Assembly (NCBI RefSeq): GCF_002374835.1
Contig: NZ_NWVD01000002.1
Span: 434,001-498,000, forward strand
Length of the DNA: 64,000 bases
From: Sphingomonas ginsenosidimutans
Lineage (GTDB): Bacteria > Pseudomonadota > Alphaproteobacteria > Sphingomonadales > Sphingomonadaceae
Direction: 5' to 3'
Position 1 is the stretch's first letter, and every line of letters begins with the position of its first letter. Below, piece by piece: positions 30,265 through 39,695 of the stretch. The notes beneath the pieces were generated by a model. That model searched no databases and had not been told where the DNA came from. It saw only the letters and a program-made list of their open reading frames with translations. The translations under genes were made by a program, and so were the position numbers.

Positions 30265-30292
30265 CGGCGGCGGCGCGCGGCGGGAAAGGCCG

Positions 30293-31648
30293 ATGAGCGA
30301 TCCGGCGGTCTATTTCGACACGCGCCCGCTCGCCGAGCGCGCGATCGGCTTCGACTGGGACGGCGCCGTGCCGGCGGCGTGCCGCGATATCGTCGCGATC
30401 CTCGATGCGGCGGACGGCTGGCAGGCGGTGTCGCAGGCGTTCTGGGATCATTTCCGCGCACAGCCGACGCTCCCGCGCGAGGCGCTCGGCAACACGCCCG
30501 AGGAGATCGCCGCCGAGCAGGTGCGCACGATCGAATTCGTCCGCATCCGCTACGAAGAGCCGTGCAGCGAACGCTGGAAGGCCAAGCTGATCCACTATGT
30601 CGAGATGTCGCAGCGTGCGCATATCCCGCTCACCGCCTTCCTGGCGTCGATGTCGCGCGCGCATGCGCAGATCCTCTCGCTGATCGCCGACGCGCCGGGG
30701 ATGGACGTGGCGCGGCTGCTCCGGCTCGCCGATGTCGTGCAGCGGCTGGCCCTGTTCGAGGGCGACGCGATGGCGCGCCAGCTGGCGATGCAGGCCGATC
30801 ACCATGCCCGCGCCAGCCGCGAACAGCGCGGCGGCGCGTTCCGCACGTCGATCTTCACCGGCATCGACGCGATCGCCAGACAGGGGCTGGACGTGCGCGG
30901 ACAGGTCGAACAGGCCTCCGCCTGCACCGCCGACATGCTGGAGAAGACCAGCGAGGTCGCCGCCGCCGCCGAACAGTCCGCGCTGGCGATGCGCGACGCG
31001 GCCTCCACCGCCGCCGGGCTGATCTGCGCGATCGAGGACGTGCGCACCAGCATGGATGCGTGCAACCGCACGCTGGCGGATGCTACCGTCCAGGCCGAAG
31101 GCGCGGTGACCGCGACCGCGGCGCTGAGCGATCATGCCAAGTCGATCGAATCGATCCTGGGGCTGATCCGCGATATCGCCGGGCAGACCAACCTGCTGGC
31201 GCTCAACGCCACGATCGAGGCGGCGCGCGCGGGCGACGCCGGCCGCGGCTTCGCCGTCGTCGCGCAGGAGGTCAAGAGTCTCGCCAACCAGACCGCGCGC
31301 GCCACCGACGATATCGCCGCGAAGATCGCCGCGATCCAGGCCGCCACCCACACCACCGTCGATGCCAGCGCCTCGATCAAGCGCACCGTCGCCGACGTGC
31401 AGGGATCGGCCAGCCACGTCAGCGAGGCGATGCGCCTTCAGTCGCAGACCGTCACCGCGATCACCGCGGCGGTCGACGAAACCGCGCTGGCCGCCGATTC
31501 CATGTCGCACACCATCGCCGCGATCCGCGAGGAGACGCAGGCGGTCGCCAACCAGATGGCGTCGGTCGGGGTCACGTTCGCCACGATCGGCGACCGGTTC
31601 CAGGACCTGCGCACCACCGCCAGCGAGTTTTCGGCAAGCGTGGCCTAA
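30293..31648 (+). CDS. Soluble methyl-accepting chemotaxis protein, copy 2
   Basis: A second 451-residue cytosolic chemoreceptor, 28 nt after copy 1. The N-terminal helical sensor (about 1-190) is diverged from copy 1 ([36 protein letters not shown]), suggesting a different signal, possibly in a globin-like fold. The C-terminal half has the same hairpin tip [20 protein letters not shown] and the same flanking heptads. The ATG at 30293 is preceded by GGGAAAGG. Both probably feed the same CheA array in the cytoplasm. Confidence 0.85.
   Translation: MSDPAVYFDTRPLAERAIGFDWDGAVPAACRDIVAILDAADGWQAVSQAFWDHFRAQPTLPREALGNTPEEIAAEQVRTIEFVRIRYEEPCSERWKAKLIHYVEMSQRAHIPLTAFLASMSRAHAQILSLIADAPGMDVARLLRLADVVQRLALFEGDAMARQLAMQADHHARASREQRGGAFRTSIFTGIDAIARQGLDVRGQVEQASACTADMLEKTSEVAAAAEQSALAMRDAASTAAGLICAIEDVRTSMDACNRTLADATVQAEGAVTATAALSDHAKSIESILGLIRDIAGQTNLLALNATIEAARAGDAGRGFAVVAQEVKSLANQTARATDDIAAKIAAIQAATHTTVDASASIKRTVADVQGSASHVSEAMRLQSQTVTAITAAVDETALAADSMSHTIAAIREETQAVANQMASVGVTFATIGDRFQDLRTTASEFSASVA
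31121..31348 (+). repeat. 228-bp repeat of the MCP signalling core, copy 2
   Basis: Partner of 29734-29961. Differences seen are third-position changes only (for example caa/cag, aat/aac, gat/gac, agc/agt). Its ends fall at ALSDHAKS and IAAIQAAT in the protein, where the two genes begin to diverge. Confidence 0.85.
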
Positions 31649-31676
31649 TCGCGCCGGCGGCGTTATGCCGCCGGGC

Positions 31677-32378
31677 ATGACGCATATCCTGCTGACCGGA
31701 TCGACCCGCGGCATCGGCGCCGCGATCGCCGCCCGGCTGTCCGCCATCCCCGGCGTGCGGCTGGTCGGGCACGGCACCGCCGCCGGCATCGCCGCCGACT
31801 TCGCCGATCCCGCCGGCGCCGACCATCTATGGGAACGCGCGCTCGACCGGCTCGACGGGCGGATCGACGTCCTCATCAACAACGCCGGCATCTTCGAGGC
31901 CGCGCCGATCGATGCCGATGATGCCGACTGGCTCGCCGCGTGGCAGCGCACGGTGCAGGTCAACCTGACCGCCGCGGCGCAACTGTCGCGCCACGCGGTG
32001 CGCCACTGGCTGGCGCGGGAGAACGGCGGCCGCCTCGTCAACGTCGCCAGCCGCGCCGCCTATCGCGGCGACAGCCCCGCGCACTGGCATTATGCCGCGG
32101 CCAAGGCGGGGATGGTCGCGATGACGAAGACGATCGCGCGCGGCTATGCCGCCCAGGGCGTGCTCGCCTTCGCGATCTGCCCCGGCTTCACGATGACCGG
32201 GATGGCCGACGACTATCTCGCCAGCCGCGGCGGCGACAGGCTGCTCGCCGACATCCCGCTCGGCCGCGTCGCGCAGCCGGAGGAAGTGGCGGAGGTCGCG
32301 CGCTTCCTATCGCTCGATGCGCCGCCGTCGATGACCGGCGCGGTGCTCGACGTGAACGGGGCCAGCTATGTCCGATAA
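31677..32378 (+). CDS. SDR family oxidoreductase
   Basis: A 233-residue short-chain dehydrogenase. It has the Rossmann loop LLTGSTRGIGAAIA, the NNAGIF motif, and a catalytic arrangement VASRAAYRG...HWHYAAAKAG (Tyr-x3-Lys; Ser in VASRAA). The C-terminal LSLDAPPSMTGAVLDVNGA is typical of classical SDRs such as FabG-like enzymes. Substrate unknown. Its 3' end overlaps prmA by 11 nt, so the two are co-transcribed. Confidence 0.92.
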   Translation: MTHILLTGSTRGIGAAIAARLSAIPGVRLVGHGTAAGIAADFADPAGADHLWERALDRLDGRIDVLINNAGIFEAAPIDADDADWLAAWQRTVQVNLTAAAQLSRHAVRHWLARENGGRLVNVASRAAYRGDSPAHWHYAAAKAGMVAMTKTIARGYAAQGVLAFAICPGFTMTGMADDYLASRGGDRLLADIPLGRVAQPEEVAEVARFLSLDAPPSMTGAVLDVNGASYVR

Positions 32379-33312
32379 GGTCGACAGCTGGCGCGTCACG
32401 CTGCCGTGCACCCGTGCCGAGGCGGAGGCGATCGACGCCGCCGACGATCTGGTGATCGAAGCGGTGCTGATGACCACCGAGGAGGTGGAGGACGATCGCG
32501 AACGCTGGCGGCTCGACGCCTATGTCGAGGATGAGCCCGACGCCGCGCTGCTCGCCGCGCTCGCCGCGCTGGTCCCCAGCGCCGCCGGAACCGCCCCGGT
32601 CGTCACCCCGCTGGGCGCGGAGGACTGGGTGGCGATGAGCCAGGCCGGGCTGGAGCCGATCCGCGAGGGCCGCTTCGTCGTCCACACCAGCGCGCATCCC
32701 GTCGCCGCGCCGCCGGGCGGCCGCGCCTTCCTGATCGATGCCGGGCAGGCGTTCGGCACCGGCCACCATGCCACCACCTCCGGGTGCCTGGCGATGCTCG
32801 ACGGCATGGCCGACCGCGCCTTCGCCAATGTCATCGATCTGGGCACCGGCACCGGGCTGCTCGCCTTCGCCGCGCGTCACCTGTGGCCCGCCGCGACGAT
32901 CACCGCGACCGATATCGATCCCGCCGCGATCCACGTCACGCACGAGAATGCGGCGGAGAACGGTATCGACGCGCTCCACCTGATCGTCGCCGACGGCGCG
33001 CTGTCGGACGATATCGCCGCGCGCGCACCCTATGACCTGGTCATCGCCAACATCCTCGCCGGCCCGCTGATCTCGATGGCGCCGGAGGTGGCGGCGATCG
33101 CCGCGCCCGGCGCCGCAATCGTGCTGGCGGGGCTGCTCGACACGCAGCGTGAACAGGTGATCGCCGCCTTCGCCGCATGCGGCTGCACGCTGGAACTGGT
33201 CGACCGGCGCGGCGACTGGACGATCCTGCGCCTTTCCGCTGGCACGACCCGCTACGTGCCGACACGGCCGATCGACCCCAAGGGCCGCGACGGTTGGGCG
33301 CTCGATCTGTAG
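32368..33312 (+). CDS. prmA: Ribosomal protein L11 methyltransferase
   Basis: Trimethylates lysines and the N-terminus of ribosomal protein L11. The 314-residue protein has the PrmA motif AGQAFGTGHHATTSGCLAML followed by the SAM loop VIDLGTGTGLLAFAA and the catalytic-region NPPY-like IANILAGPL typical of PrmA. An N-terminal substrate-recognition domain (about 1-60) is present. Overlaps the SDR stop upstream. Confidence 0.95.
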   Translation: MSDKVDSWRVTLPCTRAEAEAIDAADDLVIEAVLMTTEEVEDDRERWRLDAYVEDEPDAALLAALAALVPSAAGTAPVVTPLGAEDWVAMSQAGLEPIREGRFVVHTSAHPVAAPPGGRAFLIDAGQAFGTGHHATTSGCLAMLDGMADRAFANVIDLGTGTGLLAFAARHLWPAATITATDIDPAAIHVTHENAAENGIDALHLIVADGALSDDIAARAPYDLVIANILAGPLISMAPEVAAIAAPGAAIVLAGLLDTQREQVIAAFAACGCTLELVDRRGDWTILRLSAGTTRYVPTRPIDPKGRDGWALDL

Positions 33313-33956
33313 CGCGCCGGGCCGCGCGCGGCGTCCTCGCGCTCGCGCTGCTGCTTGCCGGCTATGTACTGGCGGGGCTGCTGGGCGGACTGGTGCCGCG
33401 CAACCCCGACTGGCGACCGCCACCTGCCGGCGGGGTGACGATCTTCGTCGAGGATAACGGCATCCATACCGGTATCGTCGTGCCCAAGGTGGCGGCCGGC
33501 GTCGACTGGCGCAGCGACTTCCCCGCCGCCGACTTGGGCGATCCACGCTACGCCGGCTACGATTACCTCGCGATCGGCTGGGGCGAACGCGGCTTCTTCC
33601 TGGGCACGCCGCACTGGTCGGACCTGCGCCCCGCGACCATCCTCCACGCCGCGATCGGCAGCGACGATACGCTGCTGCATGTCGAACATATCCCGCGTCC
33701 GGCGGTGACCCGCCACACGCGCGCGATCACGCTGCGCCCCGCCGAATATCGCCGCCTCGCCACCACGATCCGAGCCGCCCGTGCATCGGGCACGGCGCTG
33801 CCGGGCTACGATCGCCACGACGCCTTCTACCCTGCGCGCGGCCATTACGATGCGATACGGACGTGCAATCAGTGGACCGGCGCGACGTTGGCGACGGCGG
33901 GCGTCCGGGTCGGTGCTTGGACGCCTTTCCCGGTCACTGTGCTGCGCTGGTTCTGA
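33294..33956 (+). CDS. DUF2459 (TIGR02117-type) family protein
   Basis: A protein of about 220 residues with one N-terminal membrane segment (GVLALALLLAGYVLAGLLGG) and the conserved segments VEDNGIHTGIVVP, YLAIGWGERGFFLGTPHWSD and YDAIRTCNQWTGA. A Cys-Asn-x-Trp and His pattern hints at an enzyme of the NlpC/P60-like type, but no function is established. A TTG at 33294 is taken as start; the only earlier start codons lie inside prmA. The start is uncertain. Confidence 0.8.
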   Translation: MGARSVARRAARGVLALALLLAGYVLAGLLGGLVPRNPDWRPPPAGGVTIFVEDNGIHTGIVVPKVAAGVDWRSDFPAADLGDPRYAGYDYLAIGWGERGFFLGTPHWSDLRPATILHAAIGSDDTLLHVEHIPRPAVTRHTRAITLRPAEYRRLATTIRAARASGTALPGYDRHDAFYPARGHYDAIRTCNQWTGATLATAGVRVGAWTPFPVTVLRWF

Positions 33957-33966
33957 CCGGAACGTT

Positions 33967-33990
33967 GCCCCAGCGAAGGCTGGGACCTCC
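33967..33990. repeat. Short REP-like palindrome
   Basis: The segment gccccagcgaaggctgggac resembles the repeat family seen at 53199-53228 (accccagccttcgccggggc). It lies between the convergent DUF2459 and single-TM protein genes. Confidence 0.4.
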
Positions 33991-34061
33991 TCCGGCTCCT
34001 GCCCCGCCCCATCACCCACGGCCTCGGCCTCAACCGGCACCAAGCGCCTCCATCGCTGGCC

Positions 34062-34442
34062 TCAGTTCGCCGCGCCGGTCTGGTTCGCCATCTCGCCGCG
34101 CTCTGGCGACATCGTCGGCGCAGGCCCGGTGGCGGGGCGCAGCGCCTCGCGTTCACTGTCGGGCACCGGCGCGGTCGGATCGGGGCGGAAGGCCTCGGGC
34201 GCCCGCGCCGTCCCGGGCGTCGCGGCGGCGGGGGCGAGATCGGGCGCGGCGTGTTCCGCACCGGGATCGGCATCCATCACGGTGAAAAACCGGTCGAGCC
34301 ACCCCAGCTTCAGTGCCGCCGTCATGCCCGCCGCGATCGCGCCCACCGCGCCGGCGGCAACCGCCATGCGGGTACGGCCGGGCCGGTCGGCGGCGGTGGC
34401 GGGTTTGCGGGGGCGTTTTCTCTTGTTCGGTGCGCGGGTCAT
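34062..34442 (-). CDS. Hypothetical single-TM protein
   Basis: A 126-residue protein with a very basic N-terminus (MTRAPNKRKRPRKPATAADR), one membrane segment (MAVAAGAVGAIAAGMTAALK) and a Pro/Ala-rich, acidic C-terminal tail. The topology suggests a membrane-anchored protein with a periplasmic tail. No family recognised. It is divergent from the pirin gene, separated by about 65 nt. Confidence 0.65.
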   Translation of the reverse strand: MTRAPNKRKRPRKPATAADRPGRTRMAVAAGAVGAIAAGMTAALKLGWLDRFFTVMDADPGAEHAAPDLAPAAATPGTARAPEAFRPDPTAPVPDSEREALRPATGPAPTMSPERGEMANQTGAAN

Positions 34443-34507
34443 ATGCGGTCAACACGGGTGCGCGCGCGCGGTTCCCGTCATGCCCGCGGGGTGGTAGCGT
34501 GCGCGCC

Positions 34508-35413
34508 ATGTCCATCCACGACGACCTGATCCTCCAGACGCTGGAGCCCGTCACCCACGATCTGGGCGGCTTCAAGGTCCATCGCACGCTGCCGCATCGC
34601 GAACGCACGATGGTGGGGCCGTTTATCTTCTTCGACCAGATGGGCCCCGCGCACCTGCCGCCGGGCGGGGGGATCGACGTGCGCCCGCACCCGCATATCG
34701 GGCTGTCGACGGTTACCTATCTGTTCGACGGTGCGTTCCAGCATCGCGATTCGCTGGGCACCGATGCGCGGATCACGCCGGGCGCGGTCAATCTGATGAC
34801 CGCGGGGACCGGCATCGTCCATTCCGAACGCTCGCCCGCCGATGCGCGTCCCGGCGGCGCGGCGCTTTCGGGGATCCAGACGTGGCTCGCGCTGCCCGAC
34901 GGGCGGGAGGATATCGCCCCCGCCTTCGAACATGTCGCGGCCGACGCGCTGCCGCTGGTGGAGGCAGGTGGCGCGCAGGCGCGCGTGATCATGGGCGATC
35001 TGTGGGGCGCGGGCGCGCCGACCACGACGCATGCCGCCACCATCTATGCCGACATCCTGCTCGACGCGGGCGCCGCCGTGCCGATCGACGATGCGGCGGA
35101 GGAGCGCGCGATCTACCTCGCCCACGGCGATGCCACGCTCGACGGGCTGGTGCTGGAACCGCAGCGGCTCTACGTCCTGCGCCCTGGCGTGCGTGCGCGC
35201 CTGTCGTCGGCGCGCGGTGGCCGCGCGATGCTGGCGGGCGGGTCGGCGTTCGCGACGCCGCGGCACGTGTGGTGGAACTTCGTCCATTCCTCGCGCGAGG
35301 CGATCAACGAGGCGAAGCGCGCGTGGAAGGCCGGGCGCTTCGCCGCCGTACCGGGCGACAGCGAGGCGATCCCGCTGCCCGAACTGACGCCCAAGACCGT
35401 CAGCTACCCCTGA
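34508..35413 (+). CDS. Pirin family protein
   Basis: A 301-residue bicupin. The metal-binding N-terminal cupin has the pattern RPHPHIGLSTVTYLFDG, then FQHRDSLG and the HSE triad in GIVHSERSP; NLMTAGTGIVHSE is a clear pirin signature. The C-terminal cupin ends with WWNFVHSSREAI. Bacterial pirins are iron-dependent quercetinases or redox sensors (family knowledge); the substrate here is unknown. Confidence 0.92.
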   Translation: MSIHDDLILQTLEPVTHDLGGFKVHRTLPHRERTMVGPFIFFDQMGPAHLPPGGGIDVRPHPHIGLSTVTYLFDGAFQHRDSLGTDARITPGAVNLMTAGTGIVHSERSPADARPGGAALSGIQTWLALPDGREDIAPAFEHVAADALPLVEAGGAQARVIMGDLWGAGAPTTTHAATIYADILLDAGAAVPIDDAAEERAIYLAHGDATLDGLVLEPQRLYVLRPGVRARLSSARGGRAMLAGGSAFATPRHVWWNFVHSSREAINEAKRAWKAGRFAAVPGDSEAIPLPELTPKTVSYP

Positions 35414-35417
35414 CGCT

Positions 35418-36581
35418 TCACAGCGCCTGCGCCGCGGCCCAGCCGCTCGCCCAGGCCCATTGGAAGTTGTAGCCGCCTAGCCACCCGGTCACGTCCACCG
35501 CCTCGCCAATCGCATACAGGCCGGGCAGGTGCCGCGCCGCCATCGTCTTGGACGACAGGCCGGCGGTGGCGATCCCGCCGACCGTCACCTCCGCCTTGGC
35601 GAACCCCTCGGTCCCGTCGGGGTGGAAGCGCCAGTCGGCCAGCCGTGCCTCCGCCGCCGCCAGCGCGCGGTCGCTCGCCGCGCCCAGCTCGCCCACCCCG
35701 ATCCGCTCCGCCAGCGTCTCGGCCAGCCGCGCGGGCAGCCCCAGCGCCCCCGCCAGCGTCGCGCGCGGCCGCGCGCGCTTGGCCGCGACCAGCCAGCCCG
35801 GCGCGGCATCGGGGCGGAAGTCGATGCCGATCGCCTCGCCGTGCCGCCAGTAGCTCGATACCTGCAGGATCGCCGGGCCGGACAGTCCGCGGTGGGTGAA
35901 CAGCGCGGCCTCCGCGAACGCCGCCTTGCCCGCACGCGCCACCACCGGCGTGGCGACGCCCGACAGCGCGCGGAACAGCGCCTCGTCGCCCGGCAGCGTC
36001 AGCGGCACCAGCGCGGGGCGCGGTTCCACCACCTTCAACCCGAACCGCCGCGCCAGATCATAGGCGATGCCGCTCGCCCCCAGCTTGGGGATCGACGGCC
36101 CGCCGGTCGCGATCACCAGCGCGGGCGCGGCGACGGTGCGCGCGCCGTGGCGCACGGTGAACATGCCGTCGGCATGTCCCACCTCGCCCAGCGGCGCACC
36201 CAGCCGGATCGTCACGCCCCCCGCCGCGGCTTCGTCCAGCAGCATCGCGACGATCTGCCGCGCCGATCCGTCGCAGAACAATTGCCCCAGCGTCTTTTCG
36301 TGCCACGCGATCCCGTGCCGTTCGACCAGCGCGACGAAATCGGCGGCGGTGTAGCGGCCCAGCGCCGACTTGGCGAAATGCGGGTTGGCGGACAGATAGC
36401 GGTCGGCGGCGGCGTCGCGGTTGGTGAAGTTGCACCGCCCGCCCCCGGAAATCAGGATCTTGCGCCCCGGCTCCGGCACATGGTCCAGCACCACGACCCG
36501 CCGCCCGCGCTGCCCCGCGACCGCCGCGCACATCAGCCCGGCGCCGCCCGCCCCCAGCACGATCGCATCGAATGTCTCCAC
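35418..36581 (-). CDS. BaiN/HI0933-like NAD(P)/FAD-dependent oxidoreductase
   Basis: A 387-residue flavoprotein. The N-terminal Rossmann motif FDAIVLGAGGAGLMCAAVAG binds FAD; the family motif GRKILISGGGRCNFTN and the C-terminal GLYAIGEAVDVTGWLGGYNF are complete. Such proteins (HI0933, YhiN, TIGR03862) are common but mostly of unknown substrate. The terminal helix FQWAWASGWAAAQAL closes the FAD domain. It lies 4 nt from the 3' end of the convergent pirin gene. Confidence 0.92.
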   Translation of the reverse strand: METFDAIVLGAGGAGLMCAAVAGQRGRRVVVLDHVPEPGRKILISGGGRCNFTNRDAAADRYLSANPHFAKSALGRYTAADFVALVERHGIAWHEKTLGQLFCDGSARQIVAMLLDEAAAGGVTIRLGAPLGEVGHADGMFTVRHGARTVAAPALVIATGGPSIPKLGASGIAYDLARRFGLKVVEPRPALVPLTLPGDEALFRALSGVATPVVARAGKAAFAEAALFTHRGLSGPAILQVSSYWRHGEAIGIDFRPDAAPGWLVAAKRARPRATLAGALGLPARLAETLAERIGVGELGAASDRALAAAEARLADWRFHPDGTEGFAKAEVTVGGIATAGLSSKTMAARHLPGLYAIGEAVDVTGWLGGYNFQWAWASGWAAAQAL

Positions 36582-36614
36582 CCCCGCGCCCGTGTCACAA
36601 CCGCGCGCGCGATA

Positions 36615-36998
36615 CTAGGGCGCAGGCGGCGGCACCGGTTCATCGCGCAGCGCCGCGTCCAGCGTCGCGAACGCTGCGGTCGCAGCCACCGCCGCGTCGA
36701 TCGCCGCCTCCAGCGCACGATAGGCGGCCAGCACGCGCCGCCCGGCGTCGGTCACCGCCGCGCCCCCGCCCCCGCCACGCCCCGTCACCACCAGCCGTTC
36801 GCGCCAGCAACGGTTCATCTCGTCCACCAGCAGCCAGCAACGGCGATAGCTGATCCCCAGCGCGCGCCCCGCGGCGGAGATCGAGCCATGCTCGGCGATC
36901 GCCTCCAGCAGGTCGGCCTTGCCCGGCCCCAGCGCGATCGCCTCCCCGCACAGGATCTGGGCCTTCAGCTTCAGGGGACCGTGGCGCATCGCGCGCAT
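36615..36998 (-). CDS. ModE-type winged-helix transcriptional regulator
   Basis: A 127-residue regulator with a LysR-like winged helix as in the N-terminus of ModE: KADLLEAIAEHGSISAAGRA then GISYRRCWLLVDEMNRC, followed by the glycine-rich wing VTGRGGGGGAAVTDAGRRVL. No molybdate-binding C-terminal domain is present. Start at 36998 or MRHGP at 36989. It is downstream of the flavin monooxygenase and upstream of the BaiN-like gene on the same strand. Confidence 0.85.
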   Translation of the reverse strand: MRAMRHGPLKLKAQILCGEAIALGPGKADLLEAIAEHGSISAAGRALGISYRRCWLLVDEMNRCWRERLVVTGRGGGGGAAVTDAGRRVLAAYRALEAAIDAAVAATAAFATLDAALRDEPVPPPAP

Positions 36999-37017
36999 GA
37001 TGCGCCGCGCGCGCGGG

Positions 37018-38478
37018 TCAGGTCAACGCCACCGCCGCGCGGTCCACCGAGGCAGTCGCGGCGGCATATTCGGTGCAATTGCCCGCCCAGTTCTGGTAGA
37101 TGCGCCCGTTCGCCGCCTTGTACCAGCTGTTGCACTGCGGATCGGCCCAGACGGTGCCGGCCAGCAGCTGTTCGATCCGCTGCTGGAACCGCGCCTGCGC
37201 CTCGGCGGTCACGTCGGCGGCGCTGGCGCCCTCGGCTTCCAGCGCGTCGAGCGTGCGCAGCATGTACGCCACCTGCTGTTCGATCATGAAGCTGATCGAA
37301 TTGTGCCCCAGGTTGGTGTTGGGGCCATAAAGGACGAACATGTTCGGAAAGCCCGCCACCATGATCCCCAGATAGGCTTCCGGCCCGTCCGCCCATGCCT
37401 GGCGCAGCGTGCGCCCGCCGTTGCCGGCGACCTCCATCGACCAGTTCCACTCGGTCGTCTCGAATCCGGTGGCGAAGATCATCACGTCCAGCTCGATCAG
37501 CCCGTCGGGGGTGCGCACCCCGCCCGGCTCGATCATGTCGACCCCGCCGGTCACCAGCGTCACATTGTCGCGGCACAGGGCAGGGTAGAAATCGTCGCAG
37601 ATCAGGATGCGCTTGCACCCGACCGGATAATCGGGGGTCAGCTTCGCGCGCAGGTCCGGGTCGGGCACCTGCGCCGCCAGATGATCGAGCGCGGTACGCG
37701 TGAACGCCGCGCGCCCCTCCGGTGTCCACTGGAACGCCTGCCACGTCAGGAAATCGGCCTGGTCGAAGATCATCGCGCGCTGCGCCGCGCCCAGCTTCAT
37801 CGCCACGTCCATGCGCGTCGCCATCAGCGCCTTGGCCTCCGGCGTGATCGCCACGTCCATGCGCGGCACGATCCAGTTGGGGGTGCGCTGGAACACCGTC
37901 AGATGCCCGGCGACCTTCGCCACCTCCGGGATCAGCTGCACCGCGCTGGCCGCCGATCCGATCACGCCGACGCGCTTGCCGGTCAGGTCGATGCCCTCGG
38001 GCCAGTCGGCGGCGTGGAACATCGTGCCAGCGAAGGTCTCTCGTCCCGCGATCGCCGGCCATTGCGGCCGCGACAATTGCCCCAGCGCGGGGACGATCGC
38101 GTCGAACGTCGCGCGCGCGCCCTTTTCCGTCTCCACCGTCCAGTGCCGCGCGCCCTCGTCCCAGGCGGCGCGCACCACGCCTTCGTTCAGGTGCAGCACC
38201 TCGCCCAGCCCGAATTGTTCGACCAGCGATTGCGTATAGGCGTGGATTTCCGGCCCGCGCGCATAATGGTGGCTCCAGTGCGGGTTGGGGGCGAAGCTGA
38301 ACTGGTACAGGATCGCCGGCACGTCGCACGCCACGCCGGGATAGCGGTTGGCGCGCCACGTGCCCCCCACCGAATCGGCATGTTCGTAGATCGTCACCTC
38401 GTGTCCGGCCTCGCGCGCCTTGATCGCGGCGCACAGCCCGCCCATCCCCGCACCGATCACCGCGATCCGCTTGCCCAT
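37018..38478 (-). CDS. Flavin-containing (Baeyer-Villiger-type) monooxygenase
   Basis: A 486-residue FAD/NADPH monooxygenase. It has RIAVIGAGMGGLCAA for FAD, the BVMO fingerprint FAGTMFHAADWP, and GKRVGVIGSAASAVQLIPEV for NADPH. These enzymes insert oxygen into ketones to give esters or lactones; the real substrate is unknown. ATG 38478 is preceded by a GAGGAGAGGCAGG ribosome site; the longer frame adds MRRGR. No terpene genes are adjacent. Confidence 0.92.
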   Translation of the reverse strand: MGKRIAVIGAGMGGLCAAIKAREAGHEVTIYEHADSVGGTWRANRYPGVACDVPAILYQFSFAPNPHWSHHYARGPEIHAYTQSLVEQFGLGEVLHLNEGVVRAAWDEGARHWTVETEKGARATFDAIVPALGQLSRPQWPAIAGRETFAGTMFHAADWPEGIDLTGKRVGVIGSAASAVQLIPEVAKVAGHLTVFQRTPNWIVPRMDVAITPEAKALMATRMDVAMKLGAAQRAMIFDQADFLTWQAFQWTPEGRAAFTRTALDHLAAQVPDPDLRAKLTPDYPVGCKRILICDDFYPALCRDNVTLVTGGVDMIEPGGVRTPDGLIELDVMIFATGFETTEWNWSMEVAGNGGRTLRQAWADGPEAYLGIMVAGFPNMFVLYGPNTNLGHNSISFMIEQQVAYMLRTLDALEAEGASAADVTAEAQARFQQRIEQLLAGTVWADPQCNSWYKAANGRIYQNWAGNCTEYAAATASVDRAAVALT

Positions 38479-38590
38479 CCTGCCTCTCCTCATGCGGTCT
38501 GTCGCCGCGCGCCGGCAGAATGCCGCGCAGGTGCCGTGAAGGGAAGCGGTTAAAGTCGATCGTTTTAGAAGCGGAAAGGTCGCTCCCTTC

Positions 38591-38740
38591 TCACGGCGGC
38601 GGCGTGTCGCGCTGCTTCTGGATCAGCGCCACCGCGATCATCGCCAGCAACCCCAGCGGAAACCACAGTCCCGGCTTGCCCACGACGATACCGATGAACC
38701 AGAATATCGCCAGCGCGGCGAACGGGGTGAACTTCGTCAT
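38591..38740 (-). CDS. Small two-helix membrane protein (49 aa)
   Basis: An open frame on the minus strand from ATG 38740 to TGA 38591 encodes 49 residues: two hydrophobic stretches, TPFAALAIFWFIGIVVG and FPLGLLAMIAVALIQ, joined by a KPGLW turn, and a basic/polar tail QKQRDTPPP. Codon use is as in neighbouring genes (third-position GC), and the hydrophobic pattern is protein-like. It lacks a clear ribosome site. Not a named family. Lies alone between the monooxygenase and SIMPL genes. Confidence 0.65.
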   Translation of the reverse strand: MTKFTPFAALAIFWFIGIVVGKPGLWFPLGLLAMIAVALIQKQRDTPPP

Positions 38741-38891
38741 GGCGCAACGCTATGGCGTCGACGCGACCCCGACAAGTATCCTACGATCGCCCGCCCACAC
38801 ACGTGACGCGATCAGCGCCGCTGCGGGTGCGACGGAGTCGGTGTCGGACGCCTCCGGGGGTGGCGGAGGCGCAGGTCGGTCCCCGCCGGTC

Positions 38892-39656
38892 TTACCCTCC
38901 GATCGAATAGGTCACGGACACCTGCTGGCGCGTCTCGATCGGCGCCGGAGTCACGTCGATCGCCACCGGCGCCATAGCCTCAGGGGGTGGGGGCGGCGGC
39001 GGGGGCGGCGCCGCCCGCATCGCCGCGCCCATGACGATCGGTTCGTACCCCTCCTGGTCGGTGACGGTCACGATCGCGCCCAGCGGCGTCCCCGCACCCG
39101 TGGCGACCGCCTCCGCCCGCGTCTTCGCATCCGCGATGGCGGCGGCGGTGGCGCGCGCCTGCGCCTCGCGCGGGTTCGAGAGCGAAAAGCCCGTCAGCCG
39201 TGCATCGCTCGCTCCCAGCCGTGCGGCCAGTCCCACCGCAGTCCCCGCCTTGCCGATCGCGCCGGTGCGCACCCCGGCCTGCATCCGCGCCAGATAACCG
39301 GTGATCGCGCACGCCCCCTGGCTCAGCCGCGGGCGCCCGTTATAGCCCTGGTCGTCGCAGGCGCGGTCCTTCACCTCGATGACGATGACGTTGCCGGTGG
39401 TGATCTCGGCCCCCGCGCCCAGCAACCCGCCCAGCGCACCCGCGATCGCTTTCTGCCGCGTCGCCAGCGCGCGGCTCGCCTCGTCCGGGGTCGTGCCTTC
39501 GCCGCGCACCCAATAGTCGAGCCGTGCCGTATCGGGCGGGGTCCGCACCACGCCCACCCCGGTCACGCGGATCGTCCGTTCCGGCCCGGCGGGCGCCTGC
39601 GCCATCCCCGCCGCCGGTACCAGTGCCGCCGCAGCGGCCAGCATCGCATGTCGCAT
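38892..39656 (-). CDS. SIMPL (DUF541) domain periplasmic protein
   Basis: A 254-residue protein with a signal peptide (MRHAMLAAAAALVPAAGMAQA). The SIMPL domain runs from about 28 to 250 (RTIRVTGVGVVRTPPDTARL at the start, VTYSIGG at the end). A proline-rich loop (about nine Pro) interrupts it. Family members are periplasmic or outer-membrane associated with unknown roles. The ATG 39656 is chosen; a GTG precedes it. A GAGGAGG ribosome site lies upstream. Confidence 0.87.
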   Translation of the reverse strand: MRHAMLAAAAALVPAAGMAQAPAGPERTIRVTGVGVVRTPPDTARLDYWVRGEGTTPDEASRALATRQKAIAGALGGLLGAGAEITTGNVIVIEVKDRACDDQGYNGRPRLSQGACAITGYLARMQAGVRTGAIGKAGTAVGLAARLGASDARLTGFSLSNPREAQARATAAAIADAKTRAEAVATGAGTPLGAIVTVTDQEGYEPIVMGAAMRAAPPPPPPPPPEAMAPVAIDVTPAPIETRQQVSVTYSIGG

Positions 39657-39695
39657 CACGTCGCCCTCCTCGATTCCCGGCGTCAGATCCTCGCC

